A stretch of 64,000 nt of DNA from Alphaproteobacteria bacterium (GTDB taxonomy: Bacteria; Pseudomonadota; Alphaproteobacteria; Micropepsales; Micropepsaceae): positions 372,001-436,000 of the forward strand of contig JACKLF010000002.1 in assembly GCA_024236055.1 (NCBI GenBank), read 5' to 3'. Below the pieces are notes generated by a model. That model did not search any database. It was given only the letters and a program-made list of their open reading frames with translations, and had not been told where the DNA came from. Position 1 is the stretch's first letter; each line of letters starts with the position of its first letter. The position numbers were made by a program, and so were the translations under genes. Below, piece by piece: positions 9,403 through 17,659 of the stretch.

Positions 9403-11454
9403 TCAGCGCAAACTCGCTTCGATATTGCCGCCATCGACGGTGACGATGGCCGCCGTGGTCTTGGCCGCACCCGCCAGATAGACGAATGCGTCCGCCACAT
9501 CGGCGGCGGTGACTTCGCGCTTCAGAAGATTGCCTGCCAGATAGTCCGCCTCGCTCAGCCCGCGCGCCTTGCTGCGCGCAGCCACCATGTCGTCGGTCAG
9601 CAGGCCGCTGCGGATGCGGTCGGCATTGACCGCATTGGCGCGGATGCCGTCCTTGCCGTGGTCCAGCGCATACTGCTTGACCAGGAACAGGGTCGCCGCC
9701 TTGGGCAATCCATAAGGCCCGAATTCCTTGCCCGGATTGACCGCCTGTTTCGACACATTGAACAGCAGGCAGCCATAGGTGCCCTGGGCCTGCATGATGC
9801 GGGTGGCGTTCTGCGCCACCGCCTGGTGCGCCCAGAAATTCAATTCGAACGATTTTCGCAGCGTCTCGTCATCCACGGTGCCGATCGCGCCCTGCCAGGC
9901 CGCGCCGGCATTGGACACCACGATATCCACCCCGCCGAAGGCCGCGACCACGGCATCGAAAGCCGCGCGCACGCTTCGGGGATCGGTGACGTCGCAGGCG
10001 ACCGCCCGCCCGCCGATCTTTTTCGCCACCACCTGTGCCGCCGCCAGGTCGCGGTCCAGCACCGCGACCTCGGCACCCTGCCTGGCAAAGGCCGCCGCCG
10101 TCGCCGCGCCGATCGCCCCGCCGCCGCCGGTCACCACCGCCACCTGCCGCGCCAGCGGCTTTTCGGCGCTCTTGCCCAGCTTGGCCTGTTCCAGCGACCA
10201 GTATTCCATGTCGAACATGTCGGCCTCGCCGATGGGCTGGAAGGTGCCGATGGCCTCGGCATCGGTGATCACCTCCACCGTATTCTCGGCGATGTCGGCG
10301 GCGATGGCCGCATCCTTGGCCGATGCGCCCAGGCCGAACAGGCCCACACCCGGCACCAGCACCACGCGCGGCATCGGGTCCAGCTCGGTCTTTTTCACCA
10401 CGCTCCGCGCATTGTTGCGCGCGAAATAGTCGTGATAGCGCGCGACATAGGCGTCGACGGCCGCCTTCACATCGCCGGCCCAGGCATCCAGCTTTCCCGC
10501 TTGCGGCGCGGGCAGCAGCAGCGGCCAGTTCTTGGTGCGGATGGTGTGATCGGGCGTGGCCACGCCGATTTGCGAATAGCGCGCCACATCGGCCCCGTTC
10601 ACATAGTCCAGAATGGCCGGGCCAGTACGGAAATCCAGGATCTGCCGCTTGACCGTGCCGGCATTGGCGTCGCGGGCAATCGCCACGCAGCCGCGCAGGA
10701 TCGGCGCGATCTCAGCCACCGTGGCCAGCGCGCCCGGCAGCGCCCCCGCCGCGCGGGTCTTGCGCTGGCGGGCCAATCGTTCCTCGGCCAGCGAGACAAA
10801 TTCGACCATGCGGCCATAGGCCTGGTCCGCCGTCTCGCCCATGGTGAAGATGCCATGCTGCAGCAGGATCAGGCCTTCCACCCCGGGGTTGGCGTCGAAA
10901 ATATCCGCCACCGCCTTGGCCAGGGCAAAGCCCGGCATGACATAGGGCACATAGGCCACCCGGTCGCCATAAACCTCACGCGCCAGCGCCTCGCCATCCG
11001 GCTGGTCGATCAGCGACAGCACCGCGGTGGAATGGACATGGTCGATATATTTGTGCGGCAGAAAGCCGTGCAGCAGGGTTTCGACCGACGGATTGGGCGC
11101 GCCCGCATCCAGCAGGTTGATGCGCTGGAAATTGACCATCGCCTCGTCGCTCATGGCGTCCAGCGCGCGCAGCTTGCGGATCGGCGCCAGCCGCACGGCG
11201 GGCAGCCCGGCGGGCTCGATATTGCCCATGTCCCAGCCCGAACCCTTGACGCAAAGCACCTCCACGTCCTCGCCGAGCTGATCTTTCACAACCGTCTTGA
11301 CCGATGTGTTGCCGCCGCCATGCAGCACCAGCTTCGGGTCGCGCCCCAGCAGCCGGGTCGTATAGACCCGCAGCGCCAGGTCTTCGTTGACGCCCTGCCC
11401 GGCATAACGGGCGACATAGTCGGCGGCGTCCTTATCGGACCATTGGGACTGCAT
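9403..11454 (-). CDS. bifunctional class II aldolase/short-chain dehydrogenase
   Basis: This 683-residue fusion has a zinc-dependent class II aldolase domain (residues 1 to about 410) and an SDR domain (about 435-683). In the aldolase part LHGGGNTSVKT, CVKGSGWDMG, the HVH of YIDHVHSTAV and the third histidine in LLQHGIFTMG are visible. The SDR part has the nucleotide loop VTGGGGAIGAA, the NAG motif and the active-site YGLPK (YxxxK) near 578. The nearest named family is rhamnulose-1-phosphate aldolase/alcohol dehydrogenase. It is the last gene of the mtn operon, seven bases after mtnA with GAGG before its ATG, so I infer that it cleaves 5-methylthioribulose 1-phosphate (or 5-deoxyribulose 1-phosphate) and reduces the released aldehyde. 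No other rhamnose genes are present. Confidence 0.85.
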   Translation of the reverse strand: MQSQWSDKDAADYVARYAGQGVNEDLALRVYTTRLLGRDPKLVLHGGGNTSVKTVVKDQLGEDVEVLCVKGSGWDMGNIEPAGLPAVRLAPIRKLRALDAMSDEAMVNFQRINLLDAGAPNPSVETLLHGFLPHKYIDHVHSTAVLSLIDQPDGEALAREVYGDRVAYVPYVMPGFALAKAVADIFDANPGVEGLILLQHGIFTMGETADQAYGRMVEFVSLAEERLARQRKTRAAGALPGALATVAEIAPILRGCVAIARDANAGTVKRQILDFRTGPAILDYVNGADVARYSQIGVATPDHTIRTKNWPLLLPAPQAGKLDAWAGDVKAAVDAYVARYHDYFARNNARSVVKKTELDPMPRVVLVPGVGLFGLGASAKDAAIAADIAENTVEVITDAEAIGTFQPIGEADMFDMEYWSLEQAKLGKSAEKPLARQVAVVTGGGGAIGAATAAAFARQGAEVAVLDRDLAAAQVVAKKIGGRAVACDVTDPRSVRAAFDAVVAAFGGVDIVVSNAGAAWQGAIGTVDDETLRKSFELNFWAHQAVAQNATRIMQAQGTYGCLLFNVSKQAVNPGKEFGPYGLPKAATLFLVKQYALDHGKDGIRANAVNADRIRSGLLTDDMVAARSKARGLSEADYLAGNLLKREVTAADVADAFVYLAGAAKTTAAIVTVDGGNIEASLR

Positions 11455-11461
11455 CGCCGCC

Positions 11462-12544
11462 TCAGCTCTTGGGGAACAGGTTGCGCAGGCCCTCGGGCGT
11501 CGCCGGGCACACACCGCGCTCGGTGATCAGGCCGGTCACCAGCCGCGCCGGGGTAACGTCGAAAGCCGGATTGGCGGCGGGGCTGCCGGGCGCGGCAATC
11601 TCCACCGTCACCACCTTGCCGTCCGTGGTGCGGCCGGCGATTTTCAGCATCTCATCGGCGCCACGTTCCTCGATGGGAATGTCGGCGCCCGAATCCAGCG
11701 TCCAGTCGATGGTGGAACTGGGCAGCGCCACATAGAAGGGCACGCCATTGTCCTGCGCCGCCAGCGCCTTCAGATAGGTGCCGATCTTGTTGGCGACATC
11801 GCCATTGGCGGTCACCCGGTCGGTGCCCACGATCACCAGGTCCACCTGGCCTTTCTGCATGTAATGGCCGCCGGCATTGTCGGCGATGATGGCATGGGGC
11901 ACGCCGTGGCTGCCCAGCTCGAACGCGGTCAGGCTGGCGCCCTGGTTGCGCGGGCGGGTTTCGTCCACCCACACATGCAGCTTCACGCCCGCGTCATGCG
12001 CCATGTAGATCGGCGCCAGCGCGGTACCATAATCGACCGTGGCCAGCCAGCCGGCATTGCAATGGGTCAGGATATTGACGGGCTGGCCCGGCTTTCTTGC
12101 CGCCACCTGTTCGATGATCTTCAGCCCGTTCCAGCCGATCGCCTCGCTCATCGCCACATCCTCGTCGGCGATCTTGGCGGCCTCGGCCCAGGCCAGCGCG
12201 GCGCGCTTGCCGTGCGGCTGGTTCATCAGCGTGCCGCGCATGCGCCACAGCGCCCATTTCAGGTTGATCGCGGTGGGGCGGGTTTCCTCCAGCATCTCCA
12301 GAACCGCCTGGATATTGTCGTCGCTGGCATCCTCGCGCACCGCCAGCGCCAGGCCATAGGCGCCCACAGCACCGATCAGCGGCGCACCGCGCGTCTGCAT
12401 GGACTTGATAGCATGGGCGGCATCGTCCGCCGAGCGCAGCGTCAGGGTGACGAATTCGTGCGGCAGGCGCGTCTGGTCGATGATGCCGAAGGCATCCTCG
12501 CCGATGGGCCAGACCGAGCGGTAATGTTCGCCGTTGATTTTCAT
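11462..12544 (-). CDS. mtnA: S-methyl-5-thioribose-1-phosphate isomerase
   Basis: MtnA converts 5-methylthioribose 1-phosphate to 5-methylthioribulose 1-phosphate in methionine or DHAP salvage. The 360-residue protein has TRGAPLIGAVGAYG, the catalytic cysteine in LTHCNAGWLAT at about residue 160 and the catalytic aspartate in GTDRVTANGDVANKIGTY at about 240, so it is a true MtnA and not an eIF2B-like regulator. It sits between a glutathione S-transferase and the aldolase fusion in a tight operon. Confidence 0.95.
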   Translation of the reverse strand: MKINGEHYRSVWPIGEDAFGIIDQTRLPHEFVTLTLRSADDAAHAIKSMQTRGAPLIGAVGAYGLALAVREDASDDNIQAVLEMLEETRPTAINLKWALWRMRGTLMNQPHGKRAALAWAEAAKIADEDVAMSEAIGWNGLKIIEQVAARKPGQPVNILTHCNAGWLATVDYGTALAPIYMAHDAGVKLHVWVDETRPRNQGASLTAFELGSHGVPHAIIADNAGGHYMQKGQVDLVIVGTDRVTANGDVANKIGTYLKALAAQDNGVPFYVALPSSTIDWTLDSGADIPIEERGADEMLKIAGRTTDGKVVTVEIAAPGSPAANPAFDVTPARLVTGLITERGVCPATPEGLRNLFPKS

Positions 12545-12568
12545 GCCGCGTCTTTCTTCTGGCGTTTT

Positions 12569-13165
12569 TCAGGGCGCGGTTGGAACCGTCGCCTTCATGG
12601 CCGGATATTCGCAGAACCTGTCATACCATGCCGCCAGCTTGGGCCGGCTTGCGCGCCAATCCATGTCGGGCAGGCGGAAGGAAACATATCCGATGGCGCA
12701 GGCCACCGCGATTTCCCCGATGGTGGGCGTCTCGGCAAATTTTGTGCGTTCCAGCACATCCAGCGTGGCGGTGATCGTATCCATCTGGCGGGCGCGGTAG
12801 TTTTCCGGCACCGCCGCCTCGCGCCCCAGCATGATGAAGGCCACCGCCGCATCGGCCAGCCCGTCGCCCAGGGCCTGCAGGCCCAGCGCCTTCCAGCGCC
12901 CGGAACTGTTCTTGAAGATGTTGTTGCCGGGGAAGAATTTTCCCCCGCCCAGGTGATTGAGGTATTCGCAGATCACCGGGCTGTCGATCAGCACCGAGCC
13001 GTCATCCAGCACCAGCGCCGGGATCTTGCCCAGCGGATTGACCCGGCGGAAATTCTCGTCCTGCACCGGCAGGGTGCGGATCACCTCCAGCTTCAGGTCC
13101 AGCTCATGGGCGACGACCTGGCACTTGCGGGCAAATGGCGATGCGGAATTGCCGTAAAGTTTCAT
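12569..13165 (-). CDS. glutathione S-transferase family protein
   Basis: The 198-residue protein has the thioredoxin-like N-terminal domain (MKLYGNSASPFARKCQVVAH), the cis-proline region PLGKIPAL and the glutathione-binding DSPVICEYL, followed by a helical C-terminal domain. The serine in SASPF is the likely glutathione-activating residue. It lies 15 bases after apt and 24 bases before mtnA, so it is co-transcribed with the methylthioadenosine salvage genes. That placement suggests a role on a sulfur or aldehyde intermediate of the pathway, but this is inference; the family is broad. Confidence 0.88.
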   Translation of the reverse strand: MKLYGNSASPFARKCQVVAHELDLKLEVIRTLPVQDENFRRVNPLGKIPALVLDDGSVLIDSPVICEYLNHLGGGKFFPGNNIFKNSSGRWKALGLQALGDGLADAAVAFIMLGREAAVPENYRARQMDTITATLDVLERTKFAETPTIGEIAVACAIGYVSFRLPDMDWRASRPKLAAWYDRFCEYPAMKATVPTAP

Positions 13166-13180
13166 TGCGGCCCCTCCGCC

Positions 13181-13714
13181 TCAATGGCCTTCAAAGGCCA
13201 CCAGCGCCGTCACCGGCTTGCCCAGCGCGCGCAGCTTCTCGGCGCCGCCGATTTCCGGCAGGTCGATGACAAAGGAACAGCCGATCACATTGGCGCCTGC
13301 CCGCTCCAGCAGCTTGATGCCGGCAAAGGCGGTGCCGCCGGTGGCGATCAGGTCGTCGACCAGAAGCACCTTTTCGCCCTTCTCGATGGCGTCGACATGA
13401 ATCTCGACCCGGTCAGTGCCGTATTCGAGCTGATATTCCTCGCCGATCACGGTGTGGGGCAGCTTGCCCTTCTTGCGGATCGGCACGAAACCCACCGACA
13501 ACTGGTGCGCCACCGCGCCGCCCAGGATAAAGCCGCGCGCTTCCAGCCCGGCAACCTTGTCGATCTTCATACCCGCCCAGGGCTGGACAAGCTGGTCCAC
13601 GGCAGCGCGGAACGCGCGCGCATCGCCCAAAAGGGTGGTGATGTCGCGGAACATGATGCCCGGCTTGGGATAGTCGGGAATGGAGCGGATGACGCTTTTG
13701 AAATCCATGGTCAT
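13181..13714 (-). CDS. apt: adenine phosphoribosyltransferase
   Basis: Apt turns adenine plus PRPP into AMP. The 177-residue protein has DYPKPGIMFRDIT, GLEARGFILGG and the PRPP loop KVLLVDDLIATGGT. Its start overlaps the end of mtnP by four bases (13711-13714). This fits its role: MtnP releases adenine from methylthioadenosine and Apt recovers it. Confidence 0.97.
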   Translation of the reverse strand: MTMDFKSVIRSIPDYPKPGIMFRDITTLLGDARAFRAAVDQLVQPWAGMKIDKVAGLEARGFILGGAVAHQLSVGFVPIRKKGKLPHTVIGEEYQLEYGTDRVEIHVDAIEKGEKVLLVDDLIATGGTAFAGIKLLERAGANVIGCSFVIDLPEIGGAEKLRALGKPVTALVAFEGH

Positions 13715-14592
13715 TTCCTCAATACGCGGCCGGCCACCGCATCCAGCCTGTCGATCATCACCGGGTCGCGCTTTTCCGGCGCGGTGATCAGGGCATAGTC
13801 CAGCACCGTCTCGGGCCGGTCGGGGCAGGTGGAGGGTGTCCGCTCCGGCCCCAGCTTGGGCGCCACCGCCATGATCAGCCTGCGGGCATTCTCGGCGTTG
13901 GACTGCATCACCTTGATCACCGCCTCGACCGTCACATGCTCGTGATCGTCGTGCCAGCAGTCATAGTCGGTGACCATGCAGACAATGGCATAGGGCAGCT
14001 CGGCCTCGCGCGCCAGCTTGGCCTCGGGCATGGCGGTCATGCCGATCACCGCGCAGCCCCAGTCGCGATATAGAAAGCTTTCGGCGCGGGTGGAGAACTG
14101 CGGCCCCTCCATGCAGATATAGGTGCCGCCCTCGCTATGGTCGATCTTCTGTTCGCGCGCCGCCAGGGTCAGCGCCCCCGACAGCTTGGGGCACACCGGA
14201 TGGGCCATGGGCACATGCGCCACCAGGCCGGGGCCGAAGAAGCTCTTTTCGCGCGCAAAGGTGCGGTCGATGAACTGGTCGGCCATGACAAAGGTGCCCG
14301 GCGGCAGTTCCTCGCGCAGCGAACCGCAGGCCGACACCGAAATCACATCGGTCACGCCGACGCGCTTCAAGGCATCGATATTGGCGCGATAGTTGATGCT
14401 GGACGGCGTCTGGACATGGCCGCGGCCGTGGCGGGGCAGGAACACCATGTCGACCCCGGCGAAGGTGCCGGTCAGAAGCTGGTCCGACGGTTCGCCAAAA
14501 CAGCTTCCCACCGTCTGCCATTTGGCGTTTTCCAGGCCGGGAATCTCATAGATGCCCGATCCGCCGATGATCCCCAGAACAGTCCGTGTCAT
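13711..14592 (-). CDS. mtnP: S-methyl-5'-thioadenosine phosphorylase
   Basis: MtnP cleaves methylthioadenosine with phosphate to adenine and 5-methylthioribose 1-phosphate. The 293-residue protein begins with the canonical MTRTVLGIIGGSGIYEIPGL, and shows LPRHGRGH, YRANIDALK, SVSACGSL, YICMEGPQFSTRAE and the C-terminal VTDYDCW. It is the first gene of a five-gene operon. Its ATG is only two bases after the T-run of a strong hairpin (14595-14627), so the usual ribosome-binding site is missing or lies within that hairpin. Confidence 0.96.
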   Translation of the reverse strand: MTRTVLGIIGGSGIYEIPGLENAKWQTVGSCFGEPSDQLLTGTFAGVDMVFLPRHGRGHVQTPSSINYRANIDALKRVGVTDVISVSACGSLREELPPGTFVMADQFIDRTFAREKSFFGPGLVAHVPMAHPVCPKLSGALTLAAREQKIDHSEGGTYICMEGPQFSTRAESFLYRDWGCAVIGMTAMPEAKLAREAELPYAIVCMVTDYDCWHDDHEHVTVEAVIKVMQSNAENARRLIMAVAPKLGPERTPSTCPDRPETVLDYALITAPEKRDPVMIDRLDAVAGRVLRK

Positions 14593-14594
14593 GA

Positions 14595-14627
14595 AAAAGG
14601 GCGCCCCTGAAAAGGAAGCGCCCTTTT
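14595..14627. terminator. terminator-like hairpin directly upstream of mtnP
   Basis: A perfect 10-base inverted repeat (AAAAGGGCGC at 14595-14604 and its complement at 14618-14627) with a 13-base loop is flanked by A and T runs on both sides, so it can terminate in both directions. Read on the minus strand it is the natural end of the petABC transcript. Its T-run touches the mtnP start codon, so it may also act as an attenuator or shield the mtnP ribosome site. Confidence 0.8.
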
Positions 14628-14691
14628 AGCATTTATGCCCGAGGCGGCAATGCCTCAGAACCGTGACGGTGAGCGCCAGAGATTTTGGCCT

Positions 14692-14775
14692 GCCGGGCAG
14701 GAGCGCGAGCCGATGTGGGCATTTAGCCCATGAGGCGATGCGCGACGCACCCGCAGGTCAAAAGATCGGCGCTCA
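14692..14775 (-). repeat. dispersed intergenic repeat, copy A (3' of petC)
   Basis: This stretch closely matches 61646-61728. Shared blocks include GCAGGAGC, CGATGTGGGCA, GCCCATGAG, GCGCGACGCAC, CAAAAG and GCGCT in the same order. Read on the minus strand, it begins exactly at the petC stop codon. Two small hairpins can form: GGTGCG with CGCATC, and TGGGC with GCCCA. No coding potential is evident. Confidence 0.7.
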
Positions 14776-15582
14776 GTGGGCGTCCTTCCAGACCTTGCGA
14801 TAAGCCGCAAACAGGACACCGGCCAGCGCGATCAGGAAGATCAGAACGCCAAAGCCCATGCGCTTGCGGTCTTCCATCTTGGGCTCGGCCGCCCAGGTCA
14901 GGAAGGTCGTGACGTCATGGGCCTCCTGGTCGATGGTCGCCTTGGTGCCGTCCGAATAGGTCACGCCATTGGCAACCAGCGGCGGCGGCATGGAGATGTT
15001 CCGGCCCTCGAAATAGGGATTGTAGTATTTGCCATCCACGACCTTGAAGCCCGCGGGCGGGTCTTCATGGAAGCCGGTCAGGATCGAATAGACATATTCC
15101 GGACCGCCCTCGCGCGCCTTGACGATCATCGACAGATCGGGCGGCAGCGCGCCGCCATTGTTGGCGCGGGCCGCTTCTTCATTGGCGAAGGGCTTGGGGA
15201 AATAGTCGGCCAGGGTGGCCGGGCGCATCAAAGGCTGGCCCTTTTCGTCGGTGGTGTTGCCCTGCTCGTCCGGGCCGGCAGGCACCCGCGCCTGCGCGGC
15301 CAGGGCGCGCACCTCGGCCTCGGTGAAGCCGGGGCCGCCTTCTTCCATCAGATTGTGGAAGGCCAGGTGGTCCGCGCTGTGACAGGCGGCGCAGACTTCC
15401 TTGTAGACCTGATAGCCGCGCTGCAGGGCGCCGCGATCATAGGTGCCGAAGGGCCCCTCGAAGGAGAAGCTGACGGCCTTGGGCGGCAGACGCTCGGTAT
15501 TGGCCTCTTCCTGCGCGGCGGCGGGAAGGACGGCGATCAGACCGATGGCGAGGCCGAGGAGAGCGGTTTTCGTATGGCGCAT
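14773..15582 (-). CDS. petC: cytochrome c1 of the bc1 complex
   Basis: The 269-residue protein carries an N-terminal signal peptide (LLGLAIGLIAVLPAAAQ), a single haem c site CAACH at about residues 62-66, a likely haem-ligand methionine in NISMPPPL near 196, and a C-terminal membrane anchor at about 241-263. It is the last gene of the petABC operon, eight bases after petB. I start it at the ATG at 15582; longer reading in this frame runs inside petB and is not real. Confidence 0.95.
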   Translation of the reverse strand: MRHTKTALLGLAIGLIAVLPAAAQEEANTERLPPKAVSFSFEGPFGTYDRGALQRGYQVYKEVCAACHSADHLAFHNLMEEGGPGFTEAEVRALAAQARVPAGPDEQGNTTDEKGQPLMRPATLADYFPKPFANEEAARANNGGALPPDLSMIVKAREGGPEYVYSILTGFHEDPPAGFKVVDGKYYNPYFEGRNISMPPPLVANGVTYSDGTKATIDQEAHDVTTFLTWAAEPKMEDRKRMGFGVLIFLIALAGVLFAAYRKVWKDAH

Positions 15583-15590
15583 GATTTTTC

Positions 15591-16847
15591 TCACTCGGCA
15601 GGGGCCGCGGCGGAATCGCCGAGCACGGATTGCGCAATCGAGGCGGGCAGCTTCTTCGGGGTCTCGATCAGGCCGATGATCGGCATCAGGAGCCAGAAGA
15701 AGGCGAAGTAATAGGCCGTCGCCAGGCGCGCCACCCAGACCAGCGGAATGCCGGCAAAGGCCGCGTCGACCGGCTTGGCGCCGCAATAGCCCAGGATCAC
15801 GCAGGCGCCGGCGAAGAACCAGAACAGCCATTTCATGGTGGGCCGGAAGCGGCAGGAGCGCACCCGGCTGGTGTCCAGCCAGGGAATGAAGACCAGCGTC
15901 ACGATGGCGCCGCCCATCACGATCACGCCCATCAGCTTGTTCGGGATCGAACGCAGCATCGCGTAGAAGGGCAGCAGGTACCATTCGGGCACGATGTCCG
16001 GCGGGGTCACCAGCGGATTGGCCGGCTGGTAATTGTCCGGATTGCCGAAGAAGTTCGGGGCATAGAAGACGAACACCGCGAACAGGATGACGAACAGCAC
16101 CAGATAGAAGGCGTCCTTCACCGTGTAATAGGGGTGGAAGGGCACCGTGTCCTGCGGGCTCTTCACATCGATGCCCAGCGGGTTGTTGTTGCCGGGCACA
16201 TGCAGCGCCCAGATGTGCAGGCCAACCACGCCGGCGATGATGAAGGGCAGCAGATAGTGCAGCGAGAAGAAGCGGTTCAGGGTGGCGTCGCCAACCGCGA
16301 AGTCGCCCCACAGCCAGGTGGCGATATGATCGCCCACCACCGGGATGGCGCTGAACAGGTTGGTGATGACGGTCGCGCCCCAGAAGGACATCTGGCCCCA
16401 GGGCAGGACATAGCCGAAGAAGGCGGTGGCCATCATCAGCAGATAGATCAGCACGCCGATGATCCAGATCAGCTCGCGCGGGTTCTTGTAGGACCCGTAA
16501 TACAGGCCGCGGAACATGTGGATGTAGACCGCCAGGAAGAACATCGAGGCGCCGTTGGCGTGGATGTAGCGGATCAGCCAGCCGTAATTGACGTTCCGCA
16601 TGATGTTTTCGACGGAATTGAACGCCAGGTCGGCATTGGCCACGTAATGCATGGCCAAGACGATGCCGGTGACGATCTGGACCGCCAGGCAGAAGGTCAG
16701 GATGCCGCCGAAGGTGTACCAGATGTTCAGGTTCCGCGGCGTGGGGAAGGTGTGCATCGTGTCATGCATCAGCCGCGGCAGCGGCAGACGCTGGTCGATC
16801 CACTTCTCGAAACCGGACTTGGGATTGTAGGTCGATGGGCCAGACAT
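15591..16847 (-). CDS. petB: cytochrome b of the bc1 complex
   Basis: The 418-residue protein is the full-length alphaproteobacterial/mitochondrial-type cytochrome b with about eight membrane segments. Haem-ligand histidine regions (HANGASMFFLAVYIHMF and HYLLPFIIAGVVGLHIWALH) and the quinol-site PEWY motif (DIVPEWYLLP) are present. I chose the ATG at 16847 (MSGPSTYNPK) because AGGAG lies just upstream; an ATG five codons earlier is less well placed. Confidence 0.97.
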   Translation of the reverse strand: MSGPSTYNPKSGFEKWIDQRLPLPRLMHDTMHTFPTPRNLNIWYTFGGILTFCLAVQIVTGIVLAMHYVANADLAFNSVENIMRNVNYGWLIRYIHANGASMFFLAVYIHMFRGLYYGSYKNPRELIWIIGVLIYLLMMATAFFGYVLPWGQMSFWGATVITNLFSAIPVVGDHIATWLWGDFAVGDATLNRFFSLHYLLPFIIAGVVGLHIWALHVPGNNNPLGIDVKSPQDTVPFHPYYTVKDAFYLVLFVILFAVFVFYAPNFFGNPDNYQPANPLVTPPDIVPEWYLLPFYAMLRSIPNKLMGVIVMGGAIVTLVFIPWLDTSRVRSCRFRPTMKWLFWFFAGACVILGYCGAKPVDAAFAGIPLVWVARLATAYYFAFFWLLMPIIGLIETPKKLPASIAQSVLGDSAAAPAE

Positions 16848-16858
16848 ATGTGTTCTCC

Positions 16859-17428
16859 TCAACCGACCTTGATCTTGGTGTCAGACAGGAAGGTATAGAC
16901 CGGAATGTCCAGGTTGCGCGGCGCCGGACCTTTGCGGATGCGCCCGGCGGTGTCGTACTGCGAGCCGTGGCAGTGGCACAGCCAGCCGCCATATTCGCCC
17001 TGGGGCATCTGGGGGGTCGAAACGGTGGGGGTGCAGCCCAGATGGGTGCACACGCCGATCAGCACCAGCCATTCGGGCTTGGTGGCGCGGTTTGCATCGG
17101 TGGCCTCGGCATTCGCGGCCAGGTTGGCGTTCTCGGCCAGGGGATCGGGCAGCGCGGAAACCGGAACCGCCTTGGACTCCTCGATCTCCTTGGGGGTGCG
17201 CCGGCGCACGAACAGCGGATGGCCGCGGAACTTGAAGATGACCTGCTGGCCCGGCTGGATGGTGGAGATGTCCACCTCGGTGGTGCCGGCGGCCAGCGCA
17301 GCGGAGGAGGGATTCATCTGGTCGATGAAGGGCCAGGCGGCGGCGGCCACGCCTACCGCGCCCATGGCGCCTGACGCCACATAAAGAAAGTCGCGTCGCG
17401 TGCCCGCGTCACTGGTCGTTGCTGCCAC
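16859..17428 (-). CDS. petA: ubiquinol-cytochrome c reductase Rieske iron-sulfur subunit
   Basis: The Rieske protein passes electrons from ubiquinol to cytochrome c1. The cluster motifs CTHLGC and CHCHGS are intact. The N-terminus has a twin-arginine signal (GTRRDFLYVASGAMG) followed by a membrane anchor. I start it at the GTG at 17428, which has AAGG nine bases upstream and gives the usual N-terminus (189 residues). An ATG at 17488 would add 20 residues with no family match. It heads the petABC operon. Confidence 0.93.
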   Translation of the reverse strand: MAATTSDAGTRRDFLYVASGAMGAVGVAAAAWPFIDQMNPSSAALAAGTTEVDISTIQPGQQVIFKFRGHPLFVRRRTPKEIEESKAVPVSALPDPLAENANLAANAEATDANRATKPEWLVLIGVCTHLGCTPTVSTPQMPQGEYGGWLCHCHGSQYDTAGRIRKGPAPRNLDIPVYTFLSDTKIKVG

Positions 17429-17659
17429 TGGGTTCACCCTTAGAATTCTTGGTCGGATAACCGATAGGAAGGTCCGAACTATTGCCACAAACTAGCGCGG
17501 GAGGGGTAATGACGCGGTGACGCGCCGGCCCCGCATTGCCCCGGCACGCATGCCCGTTTCGCGCGGTAAAATAGAGAGTCGATTTTCGAGGGTCTTGCGG
17601 CACGATGACGCAGAAAATGCCTTTTCCGCCCGTATCTTGCGCCCAAACCCGGTTTGCCC

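Noticed and set aside
11864..13798. 644-codon plus-strand frame across the mtn operon
   Set aside because: It overlaps four conserved minus-strand genes and has no family features.
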